A DNA stretch of 64,000 nucleotides from Micromonospora sp. ATCC 39149. Its GTDB lineage: Bacteria; Actinomycetota; Actinomycetes; Mycobacteriales; Micromonosporaceae. The stretch's first letter is position 1, and every line of letters starts with the position of its first letter. Shown piece after piece: positions 8,669 to 16,556 of this stretch. A program made the translations under genes and the position numbers. The notes below the pieces were generated by a model. It was not told the DNA's origin. It worked only from the letters and a program-made list of their open reading frames with translations, and searched no databases. Location of the stretch: positions 4,101,496 to 4,165,495 of the forward strand of contig NZ_GG657738.1 of the NCBI RefSeq assembly GCF_000158815.1, in the 5' to 3' direction.

Positions 8669-9508
8669 GTGATTGCCTACCGTGCCATGATCGACGTCTC
8701 AGGGAACTCGTGCAGCACCTCGCGTGTCTGCTGTACGCCCACCGCCGCGCCTGTGGTACCCGCCGTGGCACCCGGGCATTGACCTGCTTCTACCAGGCCC
8801 TGATGGTGCTCGTCTGGTTCCGCAAGGCCGAGGACATGACCCTCCTCGCTGCCGGGTTCGGTATCTCCCGGGCGACCGCTTACCGCTACCGCGACGAGGG
8901 CATCACAGTGCTCGCCGACCAGGCGGGCGACCTGCACACCGCTCTGCGCCGGGCCGCTGCCGACGGCTGGTCGCAGGTGATCCTCGACGGGAAGCTGTTC
9001 GACTGCGACCGGCTCACCGAGACCACCCTGTCGGTCAAGGGCGAGACGATCGACGCCTGGTTCTCCGGAAAGCACCGCAACTTCGGCGCGAGCATCCAAG
9101 CAATCATGCGCCCGGACGGGCTGCTGATCTGGACGGCGGCGCTGCCCGGACATCTGTACGACACCAGCTGCGCCCGTGAACTCGGGATGACCGCCGCCTT
9201 GAACTGGGCCGCCGCCGCCCTCGACCTGCCCACCCTGGCCCGACGCCGGCTACGAAAGCGCAGGCCACGGCGTCAAGACCCCGATCAAGCAACCCGCCGA
9301 CGGCAGCCGGCTCGCACCCGACAACCGCGCCTACAACCGGCTGCTACGCGGCCTGCGCTGGCAAGGAGAACACGGCTTCGCGATCCTGATCGGACGCTGG
9401 AAGACGCTACGCCACACGACGATCAGCCCGCGCCGAATCGGAGACATCGTCGCCGCCGCGCTACACCTGACCCACTTCGAGTACAAATACCTGCTGGATA
9501 GTCGTTGA
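8669..9508 (+). pseudogene. IS5-family transposase, frameshifted
   Basis: The start VIAYRAMIDV (frame of 8669) is separated by a shift near 8695-8705 from the main part HLACLLYAHRR, LTCFYQALMVLVWFRKAEDMT and ILDGKLFDCDRL, which carries the first catalytic Asp. A second shift near 9235-9240 moves the end (DAGYESAGHGVKTPI, GRWKTLRHTTISP, EYKYLLDSR) into a third frame ending at 9508. All pieces fit an actinobacterial IS5 transposase with a DDE_4/HARBI1-like nuclease. Two frameshifts make activity unlikely. Confidence 0.85.
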
Positions 9509-9589
9509 CCTCGATCCGTCAGAGGGTGTTGCTCCCTGCCTGACCGTTTTGGCTTGACCGTTTTGTCCACTAGGTTTGGGCGTGGGATC

Positions 9590-9888
9590 GTCCGCCGGAC
9601 GGTCGCCTCCGACGGCCGGTCACCGAACACCAGACCCTGATGGGCGAGCAGGCCGATGTCGGACATGCTCGTGGCGCCGAGCACGACCGTGACGGCCAAC
9701 GAGACCAGAACCGTGCCGCGATCCCACCAGCCAGGACCGTTACCGCGCGGCAGCACCTGGTTCAAACCCCTGGTCAGACCGGTCCGATCAGCACACCTAC
9801 GCAGCAAGACCGCGCCCGCGTGCCCGACCAGGCCCTTCCCGTCCGAACTGACGATCAGCCGCTGATCCCATCCACTACTCTTACTCAC
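9590..9888 (-). pseudogene. IS1380-family transposase, N-terminal fragment
   Basis: The minus-strand frame from a GTG at 9888 reads SSGWDQRLIVSSDGKGLVGHAGAVLLRRCADRTGL, then VLVSLAVTVVLGATSMSDIG and FGDRPSEATVRRTI. This is the typical beginning of IS1380 transposases, about 100 of roughly 450 residues. At about 9588 resemblance ends abruptly. The hairpin-like CCCCTCTGAATAGGGG at 9987-10002 may be its terminal repeat. Confidence 0.75.
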
Positions 9889-10062
9889 CAGAAAGGTGCA
9901 CCTTGCTCTGCTGTGGACATGGCGTAGACACCCACATCCTCGCAGGTCAGGTGCGCCTTTCGTTTACCGCCCTCGATCAGTCAAATCCCCTCTGAATAGG
10001 GGAGGTTGAGATCACCTCAGTGCGCGGTCTTGCCGAGATAGGGGAGGCGTTCGTATGGTGAG

Positions 10063-10782
10063 TCACCGCAGTGCTGCTGCGAGTTCGGCGGCGTTGTCGA
10101 ACGCGGTTGCCGCCCTTTCGGACTCGTCTTCCGTGAGCGTGACGGACTGGGCCTGGGCCAGCATCTCGGCCGCAGTCTTTGGATCGTGCAGCACCATCGC
10201 GAGTTCGGCGCGGTAGACCAGGACCTCTACCTGCTCGACCGGGTCGTCGTCGGCTTGCGGGCGGGCCAACGCGCTGTCGAGGATCCGAACGGCCTGTCCG
10301 ACGCTTCCCCTGGAATCGGCCTGCACGACAGCATTCGCTAGGGCCTTGGCCAGCCGCCCGGCAGGCGTGGCGACCGGCATGGGCGCGGTGGCGGCGTCCC
10401 GAAAGACGCGGATCCAGTTGCCGCCCGGGTCGATGACGCTGAACCCACCCAACCCGTCGGCGTTCTTCCGCGCCCTGGGCCGGGTCATCCGCGGCGTTCC
10501 GGACACCAGTACCTTGCCGTATGCGGCGCGCATGCCGGCTGCGAATGCCCGATGTAGTCCCTCGATGTCCGCGGTGAGTACGAGGCAGGAGCCATAGGAC
10601 TGCTCCGGGTCAAATCCGGCGATCTCGAAGAACTGTAGATGCAGGTCTTCCCGCTGCACGCCCACACACGCGTTGGGCTTGCGTTGCTTGTACGTGGTGC
10701 GGAAACCGAGAACTCCGTAGAAGGTTTCGATGTCATCAATGGATGCGCACGGCAGCAGGGGAACGGTCACCTCGTTGGTCAT
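10063..10782 (-). CDS. VOC-family (glyoxalase/bleomycin resistance-like) protein with a helical C-terminal extension
   Basis: This 239-residue protein begins MTNEVTVPLLPCASIDDIETFYGVLGFRTTYKQRKP, a vicinal oxygen chelate fold, and ends this domain with GGFSVIDPGGNWIRVFRD near residue 130. Residues about 140-239 are helical and TPR-like (LAKALANAVVQADSRGSVGQAVRILDSALA, then AELAMVLHDPKTAAEMLAQAQ). VOC proteins either bind and sequester drugs or use a metal for catalysis; the metal-ligand set is incomplete here (no obvious His in the first motif), so drug binding or a sensor role is possible. It has its own promoter region. Confidence 0.85.
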   Translation of the reverse strand: MTNEVTVPLLPCASIDDIETFYGVLGFRTTYKQRKPNACVGVQREDLHLQFFEIAGFDPEQSYGSCLVLTADIEGLHRAFAAGMRAAYGKVLVSGTPRMTRPRARKNADGLGGFSVIDPGGNWIRVFRDAATAPMPVATPAGRLAKALANAVVQADSRGSVGQAVRILDSALARPQADDDPVEQVEVLVYRAELAMVLHDPKTAAEMLAQAQSVTLTEDESERAATAFDNAAELAAALR

Positions 10783-11034
10783 GCCTCCTTCCTACGCGTC
10801 GCGGGGTGTCCGTCGCACATGGAAATAGCCGATCATCGCCTTCGGTCATCCGATCGGCTGATGACCCAGAACGCAACGCCGCCCTGCCGAGCCGTCGGCG
10901 GCGCCTTCCTGCCTGCCATATGTCTCGCCAAGATCAGGCGCCCGGATCTGGCACCCCTCTGTGTCAAGAGGCGGCGGCGAGGGTTGTTCTAGGCTGGGGT
11001 GTGGCGGGTCCGGGAAGTGACTTTGGGCTCCCGC

Positions 11035-11197
11035 ATGTGGTGGTGGGGCTCGGTGCTGGCCTGGCTCGATGCCTCAGATCGTTGGCAGTGTCTCGGCTCG
11101 ACTGGCAGCCGACACCCTGCCATGACACCGATCCACTTGGGCAGAGAGGCCCGCGGCCACAGATGGTGATCCAGTGCGCACATCTGCCGATGAGCGG
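11035..11197. repeat. dispersed repeat, copy 2 (uninterrupted)
   Basis: This 163-bp stretch matches 1235-1319 plus 2653-2741 with only a few differences. It is unbroken at the point where copy 1 carries the IS3-type element, so it shows the empty target site (GACTGG-CAGC-CGACACC). No gene is visible in it. Confidence 0.85.
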
Positions 11198-11233
11198 ATG
11201 GCGTGAGTCGAGGCAATCGTTAGTCTCGCCAGC

Positions 11234-11682
11234 ATGGATCTTGACAGCGATCCGCTTCGCCGAGTGGAGGAGCCGGATCTGGACGTCCTCTGCCGCTTCG
11301 ACGTCGAACCCGGACTGATAGGTCCGAACTGGTACGGGTTTCGCGATGCAGCCAGGCAATGCCGCGTTTCCAGACCGACGGCTGGCTGGGCGAGGAGGAT
11401 GGCAAACTAATCGTGACCGTTGATGACCAGGTGGCGGGCTTCGTCGGCTGGTCTCCGTACGGGCACGGCGCTGGCCGCTACCGGAGTATCGGGGCTGTTC
11501 TCCTGCCGGAGTGCCGCAGGCGCGGTGTGGAAACCCAAGCCCAGCTCTTGCTGGGTCGGTACTTGTTCGCCCACACTGCCGTGCACCGCATCGAAGCTGT
11601 CCGGGCAGTGGAAGTCGGGGAACCGTTCCGGCAAGCCCTCGTACAGGTCAAACGCGAAAACGGGAGCCGAAAACGTCGGTGA
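11234..11682 (+). pseudogene. GNAT-family N-acetyltransferase, frameshifted
   Basis: The start MDLDSDPLRRVEEPDLDVLCRFDVEPGLIGPNWYGFRDA is in one frame, and the acetyl-CoA-binding half RFQTDGWLGEEDGKLIV, AGFVGWSPYGHGAGRYRSIGAVLLPECRRRGV is in the next, with the shift near 11355. Resemblance is lost again after HRIEAV (about 11600), where the end of the GNAT fold should be. Normal family members run on for another 40-50 residues. The gene is therefore decayed. Confidence 0.72.
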
Positions 11683-11877
11683 CCTTTCGCCATGAACACG
11701 GGCCCGGCTCGGTCCAGAAGTCAATCGCGAGGACGCGCGGGCCCGTGGCTTCCGTCCGGTCAACGTCCACAGCCGGCACGAGCCCGCCGCCCGGGCAGCG
11801 GCGTCGACGTCACCGCGGTTCGCAGCCGTTTATCATCCGGCGGCGGGCACGTGGTACAAGCCCCATGCCCGCGACGG

Positions 11878-12909
11878 CTAGGACCGCGCGCCGATGCCAC
11901 GCCGGTATGCCTGCGGGTTGTGCCCGGTCCAGCGTCGCACGGCGCGGTGGAAGGAGCTGTACTCGGCAAACCCGAGCAGGGTGGCGATCTCGTGCAGGGT
12001 GTACCGGGGATCGCCGAGGTGCTCCAGCGCAAGCCGGTGTCGCGTGGTGTCGAGCAGCTGCTCGAACGTGGTGCCTTCGGCCCGCAGCCGGCGGTAGAGG
12101 GTCTGCCGGCTGATCCCGAGCGCCCGGCTGGTCGCCTCGGCGGTGGGTGGGCCGAGCGGCAGGCGGGTGACGATGTGCTCGCGCACCCGTTGGCTGTCGG
12201 CGCCGGTGGCCGCGACGCGTTCGGCGAGCGTCACGGCGTGCGCGCGGAGCACACCGAACAGGTAGCTCTGCGACCGGGGCGGAGTTCGGTCGAGAAGCTC
12301 GGCGACGAACGTGATCCGGTCTTCTGCCTGACCGAAGCACACCCGGTCGCCGAAGACCGCCGCATAGGCGGCGGCGTGGCCCGGCCGCTCATGCCGGAAG
12401 TCGGCGCGCAGGTCGATGTCAGCGCCTCCGGCCAGAAACCGGAGCGTCATGGCGATCTCGCCGAGCGCGAGCTCGGCGCCCTGCGTAGTGCGCGACGCCG
12501 CCTCGATGCGGTGGTAGCTCAGCTCGGCCCGGTCGGTCGCGGTCCGCAGCGCCAGCCGTATCCCGGTACCGAGCACATTGGCGTGACGGACCGCCAGGCA
12601 CAGCGCCTCGCGCAGCGACGGGCTGTGCGCCGCCAACTGTCCAATCGCGCCCACGTTGCCGTCGGTGGCACACCGGCCGGCCAGCCGCAGCGCCACCCCC
12701 GGATCACCGGTCAGGTCCGGTGCCGCGCGTTCGAGCCGAGCCAGCGCGGCGAGCGAGACGTGCGCGTCCGGATCGGTGTACTGGTCGACCGCGAACCCGA
12801 GCACCCGGTCGACGGCGACCGGATCAGCCCCGACCGCGACCAGCGAACGGGCGGTGTTCGCCACCACCGCGACGCAGATCGACGCACCCACCTCGCCCAC
12901 CTTTTCCAC
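11878..12909 (-). CDS. AraC-family transcriptional regulator (arabinose-binding-domain type)
   Basis: The GTG at 12909 (VEKVGEVGASICVAVVANTARSLVAVGADP) gives 343 residues; the frame is open to 13098 but that would run over the divergent gene. Residues about 20-215 form the ligand-binding domain of the OruR/ArgR-like AraC group. The C-terminus holds two helix-turn-helix motifs: TSRALGISRQTLYRRLRAEGTTFEQLLDTTRHRLALEHL and LHEIATLLGFAEYSSFHRAVRRWTG, ending PQAYRR. It is transcribed divergently from the membrane protein gene at 12998, which is its likely target. Confidence 0.9.
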   Translation of the reverse strand: MEKVGEVGASICVAVVANTARSLVAVGADPVAVDRVLGFAVDQYTDPDAHVSLAALARLERAAPDLTGDPGVALRLAGRCATDGNVGAIGQLAAHSPSLREALCLAVRHANVLGTGIRLALRTATDRAELSYHRIEAASRTTQGAELALGEIAMTLRFLAGGADIDLRADFRHERPGHAAAYAAVFGDRVCFGQAEDRITFVAELLDRTPPRSQSYLFGVLRAHAVTLAERVAATGADSQRVREHIVTRLPLGPPTAEATSRALGISRQTLYRRLRAEGTTFEQLLDTTRHRLALEHLGDPRYTLHEIATLLGFAEYSSFHRAVRRWTGHNPQAYRRGIGARS

Positions 12910-12997
12910 CTGCCACCCTCTTCGTGTCACCGGACGCCAGGTAGCTGCAACGTGAGGCGATGGTAATGCGGTGGCCGCGGTCGTAGCGTCGCGGCTT

Positions 12998-13567
12998 ATG
13001 AAGCCACTGGTCACACTGCGGACCATTCCCTGCACCGTCTTCGTAGGCGCCTGGTGCGTCGCCGGCTTCCTGGTCATGATGGTCGGCGGGTCGTTCACCG
13101 AGGCGCTGTTCAGCCGGGTCGGCTACCCGGGTGCCGGCTGGGGTGGTGTCCCGGTCACCTTCGACCTGGCGGGCAAACGTGCCGCGCTGAACCAGCTCGC
13201 GGCGCAGGGCACGCTCGACCTGTTCGGCTGGGTCCAGGTCGTCGACATCACCATCATCGTCGGCACGCTGCTCTTCTTCACCGCGCTCAGCGCGCTCGCA
13301 TGGCGTGCTCAACCGCCCGGCGGCTGGCTCGACCGGCTCGGTCAGCGCACGACGGCCGCGTTCGTGCTCGCCCCGACCGCCGACGCCGTCGAGAACCTCA
13401 CCGCACTGGTCCTGATCGCCGGACAGCCGCAGCCGCTGACCGTGCTCAGCCTCGCCAACTCACTCGCCACCCTGGCCAAGACCATCCTGTTCATCGGCGG
13501 TTGGGTGGGACTCGCCGCGCTGCTGCTGGCCACCGCGTGGCGGGCGGCGGCAAAATTCGTCAGGTGA
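12998..13567 (+). CDS. four-helix integral membrane protein
   Basis: From the ATG at 12998 (MKPLVTLRTIPCTVFVG) the protein is 189 residues with four predicted membrane segments: residues about 9-30, 85-108, 125-145 and 155-178. No catalytic or transport motif is recognised. It is divergent from the AraC regulator; the 88-bp gap between the two starts must hold both promoters. It resembles small DUF4386-like or other unknown membrane proteins, but I would not assign a family. Confidence 0.75.
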   Translation: MKPLVTLRTIPCTVFVGAWCVAGFLVMMVGGSFTEALFSRVGYPGAGWGGVPVTFDLAGKRAALNQLAAQGTLDLFGWVQVVDITIIVGTLLFFTALSALAWRAQPPGGWLDRLGQRTTAAFVLAPTADAVENLTALVLIAGQPQPLTVLSLANSLATLAKTILFIGGWVGLAALLLATAWRAAAKFVR

Positions 13568-13664
13568 GGGTACGGCTGGCCAAGCCCCGCTGAACGCACC
13601 CGTCGCGGGGCCAGCAGCAGACTTGGCATCCGCACATGCCGCTGTCGGTGCGCGATCGGGCGTG

Positions 13665-14306
13665 CTACAGGTTCCCGGACTCTGGCCAGTTGGACCAGTG
13701 CGTGTTGGGTGGCGTGTCTGGTGCGTACCGGCTCACGTCTCCTGTCGTCAGTACGTCGGCGAGTTGGCGGAAGGTGATTGACTGGCTGGGAGGTGTGTCC
13801 TGGAGAAGGTCTGGGTGGTGCCACTGATCCAGCCGCATGATCTCTGGGATGTCGGCGGGGATTCGCCGCCGCAGCTCGACTTCGTCGGCCAGGAGCAGAT
13901 CCCGGTGGTCCGGGACGAGTCGACGAAGCACGTCGACCAGATCCTCGCCTCGCTCGGCGGCTACTGCGATCCGTCGGCCTCGTACCACAATCGATGCCCC
14001 GTGATAGATCTCGGGCTGGTCAACGTCCTCGATTTCGTCCCAGTTGTCGACCCGGCTGAGGAAGTCCTCGTTGACGTAGCCCGGTTCGCCCTCGGTCAGA
14101 CAGTTGCCGAAGACGTGAAGGACTTCGATGAGGTTGCCAGCCCTGGGCGAGTATCCCAACGTTTCAACGATGAGCGCCCATCGCTGCGCGTCGCGGTAGG
14201 CGTGAAGCCGGGCATCGACCGCGTAGTAGTAGCCGTGGTTCAGGTCCGGAAACATGAAGTCCGCGGCCGCGGTGTCGAGCTGGTCGAGGATCTCGGCGGA
14301 GCGCAT
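13665..14306 (-). CDS. hypothetical protein, DUF7003-like
   Basis: From the ATG at 14306 (MRSAEILDQLDTAAADFMFPDLNHGYYYAVDARLHAYRD) the protein is 213 residues. The pattern RWALIVETLGYSPRAGNLIEVLHVFGNCL, and later RGRRIAVAAER, resembles a family of soluble acidic proteins annotated DUF7003 in actinobacteria and other phyla; I rely on memory for this. No signal peptide or membrane segment is present. Earlier in-frame ATGs at 14339 and 14408 exist but lack clear ribosome binding sites. It may be an immunity-like or stress protein; function unknown. Confidence 0.65.
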   Translation of the reverse strand: MRSAEILDQLDTAAADFMFPDLNHGYYYAVDARLHAYRDAQRWALIVETLGYSPRAGNLIEVLHVFGNCLTEGEPGYVNEDFLSRVDNWDEIEDVDQPEIYHGASIVVRGRRIAVAAERGEDLVDVLRRLVPDHRDLLLADEVELRRRIPADIPEIMRLDQWHHPDLLQDTPPSQSITFRQLADVLTTGDVSRYAPDTPPNTHWSNWPESGNL

Positions 14307-14673
14307 GATCGTGGAGTGTAGCCACGGGTTCTCCACCATGATCGGTGCACGCACATGCCGCGATTCGCGCGTTGCGGTACCTGGTGCAAGGGCGACGGCG
14401 CCTCGCACGTGGTGTTGCCCGAGTTCAGTTCATGCCTAGGCGAGTGCTTGATCTTGGGCTGATGTGCGCGGTGTGTGCTCTCCAGCCGGTGCCACCGTGG
14501 GTCAACCGGTGCCAGCGCGGGTCACCGGGGCCGACCGCCGGTCGCAAACGGGGGTTCGTGTGCTCCGGGTGTGGTCCTGGGCTGGGAGAACCCGGGTGCG
14601 GGTGACGTGGGTGAACGCGGGCCACTCCCTGCCACCCCAGGTGAACCCCCAGGTCGCTAGACTAGGCACTCGC
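14307..14673. other. intergenic region upstream of tRNA-Arg
   Basis: No gene is visible. Two 19-bp near-copies starting CCGGTGCCA lie at 14486-14504 and 14506-14524. The tRNA promoter probably includes the CTAGACTAGG element just before 14670. Confidence 0.4.
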
Positions 14674-14746
14674 GCCCTCGTAGCTCAGGGGATAGAGCAT
14701 CGGTTTCCTAAACCGTGTGTCGCAGGTTCGAATCCTGCCGGGGGCA
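14674..14746 (+). tRNA. tRNA-Arg(CCT)
   Basis: The 73-nt sequence folds as a standard cloverleaf: acceptor GCCCTCG pairs with CGGGGGC, D-arm GCTC/GAGC, anticodon loop TTCCTAA with anticodon CCT, and T-arm GCAGG-TTCGAAT-CCTGC. CCA is not encoded. The 3' part from nucleotide 32 onward lies inside the direct repeat that bounds the integrated element, so the gene is the integration target and was restored by the element's own copy of the 3' end. Confidence 0.96.
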
Positions 14747-14760
14747 CCTCGAAGATCAGC
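14705..14760. other. attL of the AICE
   Basis: This 56-bp core runs from the anticodon loop of tRNA-Arg through its 3' end and 14 bases beyond. It is identical to 34705-34760. Similarity continues for about 40 more bases on the right (36 of 40 match). Confidence 0.93.
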
Positions 14761-14923
14761 AGAAACGCCACCTGAGCAGCGGATACGTTCCCACATCGAT
14801 TGATCATCCTGTGCAGCCGGATGCCACTCTGAGCCGCCGTTTGTAGCCGTCCGTGCAGAGTACGTGCAATGATCTTGACGGCCCTGGAGTGCCAGTTTCC
14901 GCAGGTCACAGCCGCGAACGGCA

Positions 14924-14953
14924 GAGAGGCCGCAGCGCTCGCCACGGCCTCTC
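14924..14953 (-). terminator. hairpin after the integrase gene
   Basis: A perfect 9-bp stem (GAGAGGCCG / CGGCCTCTC) with a 12-base loop lies 19 bp downstream of the integrase stop codon. It has no U-run, as is common for actinobacterial terminators. Confidence 0.6.
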
Positions 14954-14971
14954 CCACGCTACCGGAGATCA

Positions 14972-16351
14972 TCAGCGCAACACTGCCTCGATCCGCTCGT
15001 TCATCCGGCTACGGTCCCCGTCGAGGCACTTGGCGTACACCTTGAGCAGCACGTCCACCGAGTGGCCGGCCCGCTGCGCCACCTCGGGTGCCGGCAGCCC
15101 GGCGTTGAGCCAGAGCGACACACCGGCATGGCGCAGGTCGTAGGGCCGCCCGGCCAGGGGAGAGGCCACCCGGTCGGGGGTCAGACTCAGCGCCCGCGCC
15201 TCTTCCCAGACCCGGGAGTACGTCGAGGACGCCACCACGTTGCCCCGGTCACTGCGGAACAGCCGCCCGTCGGTGCCCACGCCGAACCGGTCGATGTGCG
15301 CCCGCAGGATTGCCACCAGCTCCGGCGGGATCGGCACCTCCCGCGCCTCCGTCTCGCCCCGGTGCTTCAACCCCCGGTCGTCGTGGACCTCGCCGCTGTC
15401 GGTGTAGCGCTTCCCCGCCGCCGGACGGGACTTCTCCACCGTCAGCAGCCCCCAGCCCGTTGCCGGAAGATGGCAGTCCCGCTCCCGTAGGCCCAGCGCC
15501 TCACTCGGTCGCAGCGCCGCGAAGTACAGGCAGGCGTAAAAGGCGGCCAGGCGCTCACCGCGCCGGCCGTTCGTCCCCCGCTGGCCGACGTACGTCACCC
15601 CGATCAGCAGTTCCCGCGCCTGGCGGATGTTCACCACGACGCGCCGGTCCACCTCGCCGGCCACCTTCCGCCGGCTCGACCGCACTCGCAGCTTGTCGAC
15701 CGGGTTGAACTCCAACAGCTCCAGCTCTACGGCGTACTGAAGGACGTTGTAGAAGACCGAGCGCCGCCGCCTGGTCGTCGACGCCGCCGCCGGCCGCCCG
15801 TCCAACGTCAGTCCGAGCGCGTCCAACGCCGGCCGCACGGTCGCAGCTTCCGCCAACGCCGACAGCGGCAGCGAAGCCCGGTCCAACCACCGCAGCGCCG
15901 CAGCGACATCCGCCGGCCGGTCGAGTTGCCGGGACGCAGGCGGGAACTCCCACTCCCGCAACGCCCGCCGCAGCACGCCCGAATCAGGACGCCCGGCCAC
16001 CTCGCCGACCAGCGCGGCCGTCACGGTCGCCAGCGCGTCCGTCGTGCTCTCCCGGGACTTGGCCGCCGCGCCCGGCCACTTCATATCGACGTAGCGGCGG
16101 ACGAACCCGAGCCAGCTCACCGACTCCTTCGGCGCCATCATCGACTCCGGCAAACCGGAGTCACCGTCGAACGCCTCGCCCCGGTTCGCCGCCTGCATCA
16201 GGTCAGACCGGAAGTTGTCCGCCAGCGCCCGAGTGGCGAACGTCCGCGACTTCGGCCCCGTCCCCACCAACCACCGGACGGTGTACGACTTCTTGCGGCC
16301 CGCCAGCGCGTTGACCTGAATGCCTCGGATCCGCACCTCACGCGACTTCAC
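14972..16351 (-). CDS. int: AICE site-specific integrase (tyrosine recombinase)
   Basis: I place the start at the GTG at 16351, which overlaps the xis stop as GTGA; this gives 459 residues. An N-terminal arm-binding domain (RIRGIQVNALAGRKKSYTVRWLVG) and a core SAM-like domain precede the catalytic part. Active-site elements are visible: Arg in AALRPSEALGL, YDLRHAGVSLWL, AGHSVDVLL and the tyrosine in KVYAKCL. It recombines attP with attB at the tRNA-Arg 3' end. It lies at the left edge of the element beside attL, translationally coupled to xis. Confidence 0.95.
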   Translation of the reverse strand: MKSREVRIRGIQVNALAGRKKSYTVRWLVGTGPKSRTFATRALADNFRSDLMQAANRGEAFDGDSGLPESMMAPKESVSWLGFVRRYVDMKWPGAAAKSRESTTDALATVTAALVGEVAGRPDSGVLRRALREWEFPPASRQLDRPADVAAALRWLDRASLPLSALAEAATVRPALDALGLTLDGRPAAASTTRRRRSVFYNVLQYAVELELLEFNPVDKLRVRSSRRKVAGEVDRRVVVNIRQARELLIGVTYVGQRGTNGRRGERLAAFYACLYFAALRPSEALGLRERDCHLPATGWGLLTVEKSRPAAGKRYTDSGEVHDDRGLKHRGETEAREVPIPPELVAILRAHIDRFGVGTDGRLFRSDRGNVVASSTYSRVWEEARALSLTPDRVASPLAGRPYDLRHAGVSLWLNAGLPAPEVAQRAGHSVDVLLKVYAKCLDGDRSRMNERIEAVLR

Positions 16352-16533
16352 GCCGCCTCCCGGTGCTGTTCCAGCCAGGCCCGCAGGTCCCGCCGCTCGA
16401 TCCGCAGTTCGCCGTTGGGCAGCTTGATGCATTCCGGGGCGATGCCCAGTTCACGCCAGCGGTAGAAGGTCCGCCGTGACACTTTGTTGAGCAAGGCGAG
16501 GACTTCCGGAACGGTCAACAACTCGCTTTCCAT
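16348..16533 (-). CDS. xis: excisionase (Xis), MerR-type HTH
   Basis: This 61-residue protein begins MESELLTVPEVLALLNKVSRRTFYRWRELG, a MerR/AlpA-type helix-turn-helix (HTH_17), and ends LPNGELRIERRDLRAWLEQ. GGAGGAAAG lies at a good distance before the ATG. Such proteins bend DNA at att sites and push the integrase toward excision. Its stop overlaps the integrase start by 4 bases, the usual pSAM2-type arrangement. Confidence 0.94.
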   Translation of the reverse strand: MESELLTVPEVLALLNKVSRRTFYRWRELGIAPECIKLPNGELRIERRDLRAWLEQHREAA

Positions 16534-16556
16534 GAGGGGTTCTTTCCTCCAGATGA

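Larger units (their letters stand above)
8527..10022 (+). mobile_element. degenerate IS5-type element containing an IS1380 fragment
   Basis: The ends are 16-bp inverted repeats (8527-8542 and 10007-10022) that match at 15 positions around GAGGTGATCTCA. Inside are a twice-frameshifted IS5-family transposase and, on the other strand, the first third of an IS1380 transposase. The composite suggests that an IS1380 landed inside the IS5 element and then most of it was deleted. No target duplication is obvious. Confidence 0.65.

Noticed and set aside
13054..13593. 179-residue plus-strand frame overlapping the membrane protein gene
   Set aside because: Arg- and Pro-rich shadow of the four-helix protein in another frame.
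14486..14524. Possible CRISPR-like short repeats
   Set aside because: Only two 19-bp near-copies without spacers; no CRISPR array or cas gene is present in the window.
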